In this document: positions 15,273 through 22,065 of the stretch, piece after piece
Layout of the letters: each line of letters starts with the position of its first letter
How positions within the stretch are numbered: the stretch's first letter is position 1
Source of the DNA: Hyphomicrobiales bacterium
GTDB lineage: Bacteria > Pseudomonadota > Alphaproteobacteria > Rhizobiales > Rhizobiaceae
DNA: 64,000 nt
Reading direction: 5' to 3'
Assembly (NCBI GenBank): GCA_900471515.1
Contig: UCFC01000035.1
Location: forward strand, 62,001-126,000
Program-made: the position numbers and the translations under genes
The notes under the pieces: model-generated
What the model was told of the DNA's origin: nothing
What the model saw: only the letters and a program-made list of their open reading frames with translations
Database searches by the model: none

Positions 15273-15794
15273 ATGCATTGGATCAATCGCTACATCGACC
15301 AGCCGTTGCTTGACGGTGCGGCCCGTTTCTTGCGGGCCTGGCACATCCGCACCGGCCTGTCGCCGGAACGGCTGGAGCCACTCTGGAATATTGCCGTGAC
15401 GGGCCTGCTGATCTTCGCAGCCAGCCGTTTTCTCGCCGGCCCGGCGCTGCTTCTGTGCTATGGCGGCCTCGTCATGCTGGCCCTCCCCTCCGCCTGGACG
15501 CTGTTCACCGGCCGCGATGCCGACAGCTACGATGTCGCCGCTTACAAGCGGCTGAGGACCAAGGCCTTCATGAAACGCGAGGCGGAATGGGCCGTCAGGC
15601 TCGCCATCCTTTTCACCGCCGCCTGCCTTCCCTTCGTCACGCGTTCCAGCGACCCGTCGGCCGCCTGTTTCATGATCGGCGCCAGCCTCTGGTTCGTGCT
15701 GACGGGGCCGGCAAGATCCTATCTTGCCGCAGCAGAACCGCCCATGCCGCGCGATGGCGACCGGTCTTTCAAGGCCGATCTGCAGTTCGGTTGA
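15273..15794 (+). CDS. hypothetical membrane protein
   Basis: A 173-residue protein with about four hydrophobic segments: IAVTGLLIFAASRFLAG (40-56), ALLLCYGGLVMLALPSAW, WAVRLAILFTAACLPF and FMIGASLWFVLTGP. They are separated by charged stretches such as YDVAAYKRLRTKAFMKR. I do not recognise the family. It sits alone, 100 bases after the GNAT gene and before the stress-type promoter of the DUF1328 gene. Confidence 0.6.
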   Translation: MHWINRYIDQPLLDGAARFLRAWHIRTGLSPERLEPLWNIAVTGLLIFAASRFLAGPALLLCYGGLVMLALPSAWTLFTGRDADSYDVAAYKRLRTKAFMKREAEWAVRLAILFTAACLPFVTRSSDPSAACFMIGASLWFVLTGPARSYLAAAEPPMPRDGDRSFKADLQFG

Positions 15795-15820
15795 GAAGAT
15801 TTAAATCGGCGCGAAATCCA

Positions 15821-15837
15821 ATTGTCGCAGCGACAAT
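15821..15837. promoter_or_regulatory. perfect 17-bp palindrome abutting the EcfG promoter
   Basis: ATTGTCGC-A-GCGACAAT ends on the base before the GGAAC element. It could be an operator for a second regulator of the stress gene or a terminator stem for the gene before it, although no T-run follows. Confidence 0.5.
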
Positions 15838-15862
15838 GGAACGAACGGCTCACGCTTCCGTT
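15838..15862 (+). promoter_or_regulatory. EcfG (general stress sigma) type promoter
   Basis: GGAAC (15838-15842), a 16-base spacer, then CGTT (15859-15862). This is the consensus recognised by the alphaproteobacterial general stress sigma factor EcfG/RpoE2. It lies 32 bases before the DUF1328 start codon. Confidence 0.75.
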
Positions 15863-15894
15863 ATCCTTGCCAGCAACCGCTTAAGGAGATCGCG

Positions 15895-16059
15895 ATGCTG
15901 TATTATGCTCTGGTATTTCTCGTCGTAGCCCTGATTGCAGGCGTCCTTGGATTTGGCGGCATTGCCGGCGCATCCGCTTCGATCGCCCAGGTCCTGTTCT
16001 TCATCTTCCTGGTGCTGTTCGTCGTATCCATCGTCGCCCGGCTCATGCGGCGCGTCTAG
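15895..16059 (+). CDS. DUF1328 (YtjA-like) small membrane protein
   Basis: A 54-residue membrane peptide starting MLYYALVFLVVALIAGVL and ending VVSIVARLMRRV. Two hydrophobic helices (about 3-26 and 31-49) joined by GGIAGASAS are the whole protein, which is the DUF1328 pattern. AAGGAGAT precedes the ATG. The promoter in front is of the EcfG type, so induction under general stress or stationary phase is expected. Function of the family is unknown. Confidence 0.87.
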   Translation: MLYYALVFLVVALIAGVLGFGGIAGASASIAQVLFFIFLVLFVVSIVARLMRRV

Positions 16060-16076
16060 ACGAACATTTCCAACGC

Positions 16077-16102
16077 AAAACCCGCCGTTTCCGGCGGGTT
16101 TT
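16077..16102. terminator. bidirectional terminator between DUF1328 and trpE(G)
   Basis: AAAACCCGCCG-TTTC-CGGCGGGTTTT: 11-bp perfect arms with A-tract and T-tract on opposite sides, so it serves both convergent genes. Confidence 0.9.
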
Positions 16103-16122
16103 ACCCATTCTGGAGGCTGGCG

Positions 16123-18312
16123 TCAGGCGGCCTTGGTCTTGGCCCGCCGCGCCAGGTGCGCCACCACATTCTCGATCATCCGCATGCCGGCATCGCCGCC
16201 GAGCGTCATGATCGATTCCGGATGGAACTGCACGGCCGCGATCGGCTCCTTGGCATGTTCGATGCCCATGATCGTGCCGTCTTCGCTCTCGGCGGTAATG
16301 ATGAACTCCCGCGGCAGCGTCGAGGGATCGGCAAAGATCGAGTGATAGCGGCCGACCGTCACTTCCTTGGCAAGGCCCGAGAAGACGATGCCCGGCTCCA
16401 GCACGCGGATGCGCGACGGCTTGCCATGCATCGGCAGCGCCAGATGGCGAAGCTCGCCGCCATAGGCTTCGGCCAGCGCCTGCAGGCCGAGGCAGACACC
16501 GAAGATCGGCAGGTTGCGGGCGCGGGCCTTCTTGATCGTCGCCTTGCAATCGAAATCCTTCGGATTGCCGGGACCGGGCGACAGAACCACGAGATCCGGG
16601 TTCAGCCTGTCGAAGACTTCCTCCGGCACCGGCGTGCGCACGGTCGAGACGGTGGCGCCCGTCTGGCGGAAATAGTTCGCCAGCGTATGCACGAAACTGT
16701 CTTCATGGTCGATCAGCAGGATGTTGACACCCTTGCCCACGGAGGCGACATCGCGCTGGGTCTTGCCGGAATTGCCCGTCTTGGCATCGCGGATTGCGGA
16801 AAGCATGGCAGAGGCCTTCAGTTCGGTTTCGGCTTCTTCTTCCTCGGGGATGGAATCGTTCAGCAGCGTCGCGCCGGCGCGCACTTCGGCAATACCGTCC
16901 TTGATGCGCACGGTGCGCAGCGTCAGGCCGGTATTCATGTCGCCGTTGAAGCCGACCATGCCGATCGCCCCACCATACCATGCACGCGGGCTCTTCTCAT
17001 GCGATTCGATGAAGCGCATCGCCCAGAGCTTCGGCGCGCCCGTCACGGTCACGGCCCAGGCGTGGCTGAGGAAGCCGTCGAAGGCGTCCATGTCGTCGCG
17101 AAGACGGCCTTCGATATGGTCCACCGTATGGATGAGCCGCGAATACATCTCGATCTGCCGGCGGCCGATGACCTTGACCGAACCCGGCTCGCAGACGCGG
17201 CTCTTGTCGTTTCGGTCGACATCGGAGCACATGGTGAGTTCGGACTCGTCCTTCTTGGAGTTCAGGAGCTTCAGGATCTGCTCGCTGTCGGCGATCGGAT
17301 CGTCGCCGCGCTTGATCGTGCCCGAGATCGGGCAGGTCTCGATGCGGCGGCCCGAAACGCGCACGAACATCTCGGGCGAGGCCCCGACCAGATATTCCTG
17401 GTTTCCGAGATTGATGAAGAAGGAATAGGGCGACGGATTGATCGCCTTCAACCGCTTGGAAATGTCGGAAGGCTTGCTCTCGCAGCGCTCCATGAATTTC
17501 TGCCCCGGCACGACTTCGAAGAGATCGCCCTTGCGGAAGCTCTCCTTCGCCTTGACGACCAGTTCGGCATATTCCCCCGGCCGATGATCGCTCTTCGGCG
17601 GAATGGCATCCGTGCGGACAAACGGCTCGGCGGCAATGTCCCCCGCCTTGCCCTCGGTCGTCTTGCCGTCCTTGGCGAAATCGTAGCGGTCGATCCAGGC
17701 CTTGGCGGCGTAGTTGTCGACGACGAGGATTTCGTCCGGCAGGTAGAGAACCATGTCGCGCTGGTCGGCGGGCCGCTCCAGTTTCAGGTTGATCGCGTCG
17801 AACTGGAAGGCAAGGTCGTAGCCGAAGGCGCCGTAGAAGCCGATGCTGGCATCGGCCTGCGAATGGAAGAGATCGGTGATGGCGCGAAGCACGGTAAAGA
17901 CCGTCGGCATCTTGGAGCGCTCTTCCTCGGTGAAGACGCGGTCCGGCATCTTCACCGTCAGGTCGAGCCGGCGCGCGGTCGATGCGCCAGTTTCCAGCTC
18001 GCTGACAGTTTTCAGCCGCTCGGCAATGAAGCCGAGGATGACTTCGCCACGTTCGTTATAGGCCTCGATCCAGACATTGCGGCCGAAAGAGGAAATGCCG
18101 AGCGGCGGATCGACGACGGCCGTATCCCAGCGCGTATAGCGGCCAGGATATTCGTAGTTCGAGGAAAAGACCGCGCCGCGCCGCTCGTCGAGCTTGTCGA
18201 CATAGGACGAAACCGCGTCGGCATAGGGAATGGCCCGCCTCTGCCGGGTGACGGTGATGCCGCCCTTGGTCTCGTAGATTTCCGCACCATCATCCCGCAG
18301 GATCGTTACCAT
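16123..18312 (-). CDS. trpE(G): fused anthranilate synthase, components I and II
   Basis: Makes anthranilate from chorismate and glutamine. 729 residues in one chain, the rhizobial fused form. The TrpE part covers about 1-520, with CPISGTIKRG, SDVDRNDKSRVCEPG and GGAIGMVGFNGDMNTG from the chorismate domain. The amidotransferase part begins with VNILLIDHEDSFVHTL and has SPGPGNP, the nucleophile Cys607 (GVCLGLQA) and the His697-Glu699 pair (QFHPES). The start at 18312 has GGAG seven bases before it. It is preceded by the trpL leader and attenuator, so transcription should rise when charged tRNA-Trp is low. Fusion and leader match the well-studied Sinorhizobium meliloti gene. Confidence 0.97.
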   Translation of the reverse strand: MVTILRDDGAEIYETKGGITVTRQRRAIPYADAVSSYVDKLDERRGAVFSSNYEYPGRYTRWDTAVVDPPLGISSFGRNVWIEAYNERGEVILGFIAERLKTVSELETGASTARRLDLTVKMPDRVFTEEERSKMPTVFTVLRAITDLFHSQADASIGFYGAFGYDLAFQFDAINLKLERPADQRDMVLYLPDEILVVDNYAAKAWIDRYDFAKDGKTTEGKAGDIAAEPFVRTDAIPPKSDHRPGEYAELVVKAKESFRKGDLFEVVPGQKFMERCESKPSDISKRLKAINPSPYSFFINLGNQEYLVGASPEMFVRVSGRRIETCPISGTIKRGDDPIADSEQILKLLNSKKDESELTMCSDVDRNDKSRVCEPGSVKVIGRRQIEMYSRLIHTVDHIEGRLRDDMDAFDGFLSHAWAVTVTGAPKLWAMRFIESHEKSPRAWYGGAIGMVGFNGDMNTGLTLRTVRIKDGIAEVRAGATLLNDSIPEEEEAETELKASAMLSAIRDAKTGNSGKTQRDVASVGKGVNILLIDHEDSFVHTLANYFRQTGATVSTVRTPVPEEVFDRLNPDLVVLSPGPGNPKDFDCKATIKKARARNLPIFGVCLGLQALAEAYGGELRHLALPMHGKPSRIRVLEPGIVFSGLAKEVTVGRYHSIFADPSTLPREFIITAESEDGTIMGIEHAKEPIAAVQFHPESIMTLGGDAGMRMIENVVAHLARRAKTKAA

Positions 18313-18357
18313 AGTTCCACTCCGTTCTCGGCCCGGACGAAAGGCGGCCTTTGAAAC

Positions 18358-18387
18358 AAAAAAGCCGCCTCGAAGTTTCGGGCGGCT
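18358..18387 (-). terminator. trp attenuator terminator
   Basis: On the minus strand arms AGCCGCC and GGCGGCT (18363-18387) around an 11-base loop are followed at once by TTTTTT (18363-18358), an intrinsic terminator. A GGCGGCC segment right after the trpL stop could pair with the first arm as the competing antiterminator stem. Confidence 0.88.
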
Positions 18388-18424
18388 CGTTCGTCGTCTT
18401 TGGACACGATTGGTCGAGGCCGCC

Positions 18425-18469
18425 TCAGCGAGCCCACCACCAAACTGCAATGTTCAAGGACTTCTTCAT
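18425..18469 (-). CDS. trpL: trp operon leader peptide
   Basis: A 14-residue peptide, MKKSLNIAVWWWAR, with three consecutive Trp codons, 112 bases upstream of trpE(G) and followed by a competing stem and an intrinsic terminator. There is no ribosome site. The -10 element ends eight bases before the ATG, so the transcript likely starts at the AUG, as reported for S. meliloti trpL. Ribosome stalling at the Trp codons would favour the antiterminator. Confidence 0.92.
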   Translation of the reverse strand: MKKSLNIAVWWWAR

Positions 18470-18477
18470 GAGCGAAA

Positions 18478-18506
18478 TTGTTAGCCTGAGATGGAGCCAA
18501 GCGCAA
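18478..18506 (-). promoter_or_regulatory. trpL sigma-70 promoter
   Basis: On the minus strand TTGCGC (18501-18506), a 17-base spacer and TAACAA (18478-18483), with the trpL ATG eight bases downstream. The geometry is the same as in the leuL promoter. Confidence 0.7.
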
Positions 18507-18523
18507 GAGGCGATCACCTCACG

Positions 18524-18549
18524 AAAAAGGGCGGCCCGAAAGCCGCCCT
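18524..18549 (-). terminator. terminator of the TonB receptor gene
   Basis: Arms GGGCGGC (18529-18535) and GCCGCCC (18542-18548). On the minus strand the stem is followed by TTTTTCG. It directly follows the receptor stop codon and separates it from the trpL promoter. Confidence 0.85.
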
Positions 18550-18556
18550 CGGGATG

Positions 18557-20785
18557 TTAGAAGCGTTGGGTCAACGTGACCTTGAAGGTTCGTCCCGCCT
18601 CCGAATAATATTCGATCGGTTGCGCAGGCGAGTCAGAAAGCGTCTGAGTATTTACCGCTTCGTAATACGTCTTGTCGAAGACGTTGTAGACACCGGCCCG
18701 AAGCGTCATACCCTTTATCTGTTCGGGCTCCCACCATGCAGTCAGATCGACAACGCCGTAGCCCGGCGCATCGAACGTATCCGGGTCGCCGTCATCCTTT
18801 GCTCCGGTCGAAGCATTGAGCGTGACATCCGTACCCCAGGTTTCTGTTGCATAGCCGGCACTGGCAATGGCCTTGAACGGCGTGACCGAGCGAATGACTT
18901 CGTTTGTCTGCGTGTCGATACCGTTCATGTAGCTGATGCCGGCAGAGACATGAAAACCGTTGTCGAAGGTCTTATGCGCATTGGCTTCGATACCGTAGAT
19001 GCGCACACGGTCGCGGTTGAAATACGACGTGATGCCGAGCGGATATGTCCCGGTCGTGTCTGTGAAGGTCTCGGTATCGATGAAGTTGCGGTACTTGTTG
19101 TAGAAGAGACCGACGTGACCACCGAGATCGCTGTCGCCGAAATTCGCACCGACTTCGATGCCCTGACTGGTTTCCGGCTTCAGGTCAGGATTTCCGAGGC
19201 TGAGATAGCTGCCCGGCGCGCCGTAGTCGAGATAGAGTTCCTCAACATCAGGCGCGCGGAAGCCCATCGACCACTGCGCATAGATTTCGACGTCCGGACG
19301 CGGCTCGAAGGAGGCACGGAGCTTGGGCGAGAACTGGCTATCGCTCTGACCTGCCGGCAAACCGCTGTAAGCCGGGTTTTCTTCATAGGCTGTCGTCTGC
19401 TTCGGGCTGTAATCGTACCAGTCGAAACGGACACCGGGGGTCAGCGAGAACGGGCTGTCTCCGACAGAGATCTTGTCGTCAATGAAAAAGCCGACCTTGC
19501 TTCCATCGACGTCAGGCATGTCCGATTGGTTCGTATGCAGGAAGTTGCAGGTACTGAATGGCGGGAATGGCCCGGGACCGCAACTGTCCACGCCGGAGGA
19601 ATACTGGTTTGCCTTGGAGAAGGAAATATCCAGACCCGCGGTCACCTTGTGATCGAACCCGCCAGCTTCAAAGCTCTTCTCGGCATTTCCCGCAAAACCG
19701 ATCGCCCGCTGTTCGAATTCGTTGTCACGCTTGTAGACGCCAATCGGCGTCGAGCTGCGAATACTGTCGTCGCCGACATTCTTGACGATATCCTGCCAAT
19801 AGAAGACCGCGTTGGCCCGATCGATCAGGCTGTCGGCATCAGTCGCTTCATATTTATAGTCCAGCGAAACGCGATCGCGCCTGGCGTCATTGAACGTATT
19901 GCGGTTGCCCGGACGATAGGTGCCGGTCAACGTCTGTCCCGTCATAAGATCGATATCGCGATCCTTGTCATAATGTTCGGCTGTCAGCCCGAACGTGTGG
20001 CCACTATCCGTATACTGGCGAACCTTGAAGAGAAAATTCTTCGAGCGGTAGTCTTCCGGGTTCTCTTCGCTACGCGTTGCGCCATAGCCGCCAACGTCCC
20101 CGTTGTTTTCGGATTCATGCCCCTTCCGATAGTCGCCCTGGAACAGCACGGCAGTGTTGTCGATGCGCTTTGCAACAGCGGCGGAGCCGCCGAAACTGCG
20201 ATCCTTGCTGTCATAGCCGAACTTGAAAATACCGCCCCACGTCGCGTTCGGATCGATGAGATCTTCCGGCTCCAACGTACGCAGGATCAGTGCGCCGCCG
20301 AGAGCGCCCGAACCCGCGCGGCTTGAATCGCCTCCCCTCAAGACATCCACAGTGGATAGCGAATCGAAATTGAAGGTGTTGATTCCTCCTTCAGCACCGC
20401 GCGCGCCGTCGTCGATATACGGGATCGGAATACCATCGATTGTCGTCAGGACACGGCTCTGTTCGAGGCCGCGGATGTTTACGCTTTCGTTATTGACGTT
20501 GAAGAAAACACCCGGTTCTGTCGTGCGGCCGAGATCCTCGATGCTGGTGATCTGCTTCTCGTCGATCTGTTCGGCGGTCGTCTCCGAGACGACCGGGCTG
20601 TCTGCCGGACTACCGGCATCCTTCGTGGCCCGCTTGCCTTTCAGGACGATGGGCGCCAGCACCGTGGGCTTTTCGCCCGTTGTGGCGGCCGGCGTGGTGC
20701 TCTGCGCAAAGACCTGTGAAATCGGAAAAGTGAATACGGCTGCTGTGCAGACCAACAGCGCGGAACGCCAACGTCCAAGAACCAT
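18557..20785 (-). CDS. TonB-dependent haem/haemoglobin-type outer membrane receptor
   Basis: Outer-membrane beta-barrel for energised uptake, 742 residues. A signal peptide (residues 1-27, ending QVFA) is followed by a TonB-box region and plug domain (ITSIEDLGRTTEPGVFF, then VNIRGLEQSRVLTTIDGIPI), then the barrel ending in the aromatic C-terminus VTLTQRF. The haem-receptor FRAP/NPxL pair is present as GFRAPDVEELY and NPDLKPETSQG. Two TGA-N9-TCA iron boxes lie upstream, so expression should be released under iron limitation through RirA. From memory, trpE(G) and the hemin receptor shmR are also neighbours in S. meliloti, which supports haem as substrate. No tonB or hmu transport genes are in the window. 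Confidence 0.85.
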   Translation of the reverse strand: MVLGRWRSALLVCTAAVFTFPISQVFAQSTTPAATTGEKPTVLAPIVLKGKRATKDAGSPADSPVVSETTAEQIDEKQITSIEDLGRTTEPGVFFNVNNESVNIRGLEQSRVLTTIDGIPIPYIDDGARGAEGGINTFNFDSLSTVDVLRGGDSSRAGSGALGGALILRTLEPEDLIDPNATWGGIFKFGYDSKDRSFGGSAAVAKRIDNTAVLFQGDYRKGHESENNGDVGGYGATRSEENPEDYRSKNFLFKVRQYTDSGHTFGLTAEHYDKDRDIDLMTGQTLTGTYRPGNRNTFNDARRDRVSLDYKYEATDADSLIDRANAVFYWQDIVKNVGDDSIRSSTPIGVYKRDNEFEQRAIGFAGNAEKSFEAGGFDHKVTAGLDISFSKANQYSSGVDSCGPGPFPPFSTCNFLHTNQSDMPDVDGSKVGFFIDDKISVGDSPFSLTPGVRFDWYDYSPKQTTAYEENPAYSGLPAGQSDSQFSPKLRASFEPRPDVEIYAQWSMGFRAPDVEELYLDYGAPGSYLSLGNPDLKPETSQGIEVGANFGDSDLGGHVGLFYNKYRNFIDTETFTDTTGTYPLGITSYFNRDRVRIYGIEANAHKTFDNGFHVSAGISYMNGIDTQTNEVIRSVTPFKAIASAGYATETWGTDVTLNASTGAKDDGDPDTFDAPGYGVVDLTAWWEPEQIKGMTLRAGVYNVFDKTYYEAVNTQTLSDSPAQPIEYYSEAGRTFKVTLTQRF

Positions 20786-20904
20786 GAAACCAACCCTTGA
20801 GTGATTAATAACCGGGCTGGCTGGTCGGCATCAAATGCGCGAGGGGCTGGCTAGGCACGTAGAACGGCCCCAACGGCCGCCTTCTTTTTGCCGCATAAAA
20901 AACA

Positions 20905-20919
20905 TGACTTTTATTGTCA
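20905..20919. promoter_or_regulatory. RirA-type iron-responsive operator 1
   Basis: TGACTTTTATTGTCA fits TGA-N9-TCA, the iron-responsive motif assigned to RirA in rhizobia. It is extended to TGAC...GTCA and lies in an AT-rich segment 120 bases before the receptor start. Confidence 0.6.
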
Positions 20920-20940
20920 ATATATTCCGCCGCCTTATGT

Positions 20941-20955
20941 TGAATATTACCGTCA
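20941..20955. promoter_or_regulatory. RirA-type iron-responsive operator 2
   Basis: TGAATATTACCGTCA is a second TGA-N9-TCA element, 36 bases from the first (start to start). It matches only at the core, so it is weaker. Confidence 0.45.
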
Positions 20956-21047
20956 AGTTTTAACGATCTTTGCAAACGTTGCGCAATTGCAACGAATCCG
21001 CCGCTCTTGCGTTTCCTCTCCGCTCGGTCAACGACGGGAAACGACGT

Positions 21048-21980
21048 GTGAGAGAATTTCGGAAGATGGCGGTTCTTCTCGCCGTACTCGCCCTGCTCCC
21101 CGGTGCAAGACTGCCGCGAACCGGGCCGGTGCCACAGGCAAAGCCGGAAGCGGCAACCGAAGCGCCGGCGGCCCCGCTGCCGGAAAAGAAGCCGGAAACC
21201 GGGAAGACTCCCGCGCCTCAGCCGGCGGCATCCGGGCAGAAGCCCGAAACGCAGCCGTCAGCATCCGACGTGCCGACGCCGCAGCCCAAACCCGGCCAGG
21301 CCCCTGCCGCCCCGCCCGCCGGAAAGGACGCGTTACCGGCTGCCGCCCCGCAATATCAGGGACCGCCAAGACCGGGGGAGCAGAGGCTTGAGGAGCAGCA
21401 TCTGGCCATCGAACCCGAAAGCGATGCGGACCATGCCGAATGTACCAAAGACCTGCGGACACTCGGCGTCGTCTTCCGGGAAACGCCGCGCATCGACGGC
21501 GGCAATGGCTGCGGCATCGACAGGCCGATCATCGTCTCGGAGGTCCTGCCCGGCATCGCGCTGAAGCCCGAAGCAACGCTGCGCTGCCCGACGGCTCTCT
21601 CGCTTGCGCGATGGATGAAGGGAAACGTCATTCCCGCAGCATCCGTCGCGCTGCCGGAAAGCGGCCGTATCATTACCGTCAATCAGGCCTCCGCCTACAT
21701 CTGCCGGCTGAGGAACGGCGCCGACACCGGCAAGATTTCCGAACATGCCCGCGGCAACGCCATCGACATCGCAAGCTTCGGCTTCGAAAAGGGCGAACCT
21801 GTCGCAGTGCGCTCGCGCCGTGAGGACTCGACGCTCACAGGCGCGTTCCAGCGCACCGTCAGCGCCGCCGGCTGCCTCTATTTCACGACGGTGCTCGATC
21901 CGGAAAGCGATGCTGCCCACGAGACCCATTTCCATCTCGACGTGATCGAGAGAAAGGGAGGCTTTCGCTATTGCCACTGA
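21048..21980 (+). CDS. extensin-like family protein
   Basis: An exported protein of about 310 residues. The probable start is a GTG at 21048 (REFRKMAVLLAVLALLPG), giving a signal peptide; an ATG at 21066 is possible. Residues 25-110 are a Pro/Ala/Lys/Glu-rich linker. The conserved extensin-like C-terminal domain follows, with ECTKDLRTLGV, CGIDRPIIVSEV, SEHARGNAIDIASF and ETHFHLDV. The H-x-x-G-x-A-x-D and H-F-H residues resemble the metal site of M15-type peptidases, so a cell-wall carboxypeptidase role is possible but unproven. Divergent from the TonB receptor and may share the iron-box region. Confidence 0.78.
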   Translation: MREFRKMAVLLAVLALLPGARLPRTGPVPQAKPEAATEAPAAPLPEKKPETGKTPAPQPAASGQKPETQPSASDVPTPQPKPGQAPAAPPAGKDALPAAAPQYQGPPRPGEQRLEEQHLAIEPESDADHAECTKDLRTLGVVFRETPRIDGGNGCGIDRPIIVSEVLPGIALKPEATLRCPTALSLARWMKGNVIPAASVALPESGRIITVNQASAYICRLRNGADTGKISEHARGNAIDIASFGFEKGEPVAVRSRREDSTLTGAFQRTVSAAGCLYFTTVLDPESDAAHETHFHLDVIERKGGFRYCH

Positions 21981-22065
21981 AATTCGGCAGGAAGGTCAAA
22001 GACCTGGCCGCAAAATCGCAACGCCGTTGCGAAAGCCTTGAACCGGATCGTGAGACGGCTGCCGA

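Larger units (their letters stand above)
18358..18469 (-). ncRNA. rnTrpL: attenuated trp leader RNA (rnTrpL-like sRNA)
   Basis: The RNA released by termination at the attenuator would run from the trpL AUG to the T-tract, about 112 nt. In S. meliloti the equivalent RNA of about 110 nt, rnTrpL, also acts in trans on other mRNAs. Size, leader peptide and terminator all agree, but trans activity here is inferred only. Confidence 0.65.

Noticed and set aside
16156..18354. A 732-codon plus-strand frame opposite trpE(G)
   Set aside because: Shadow of a fully recognised enzyme and it runs through the trp attenuator.
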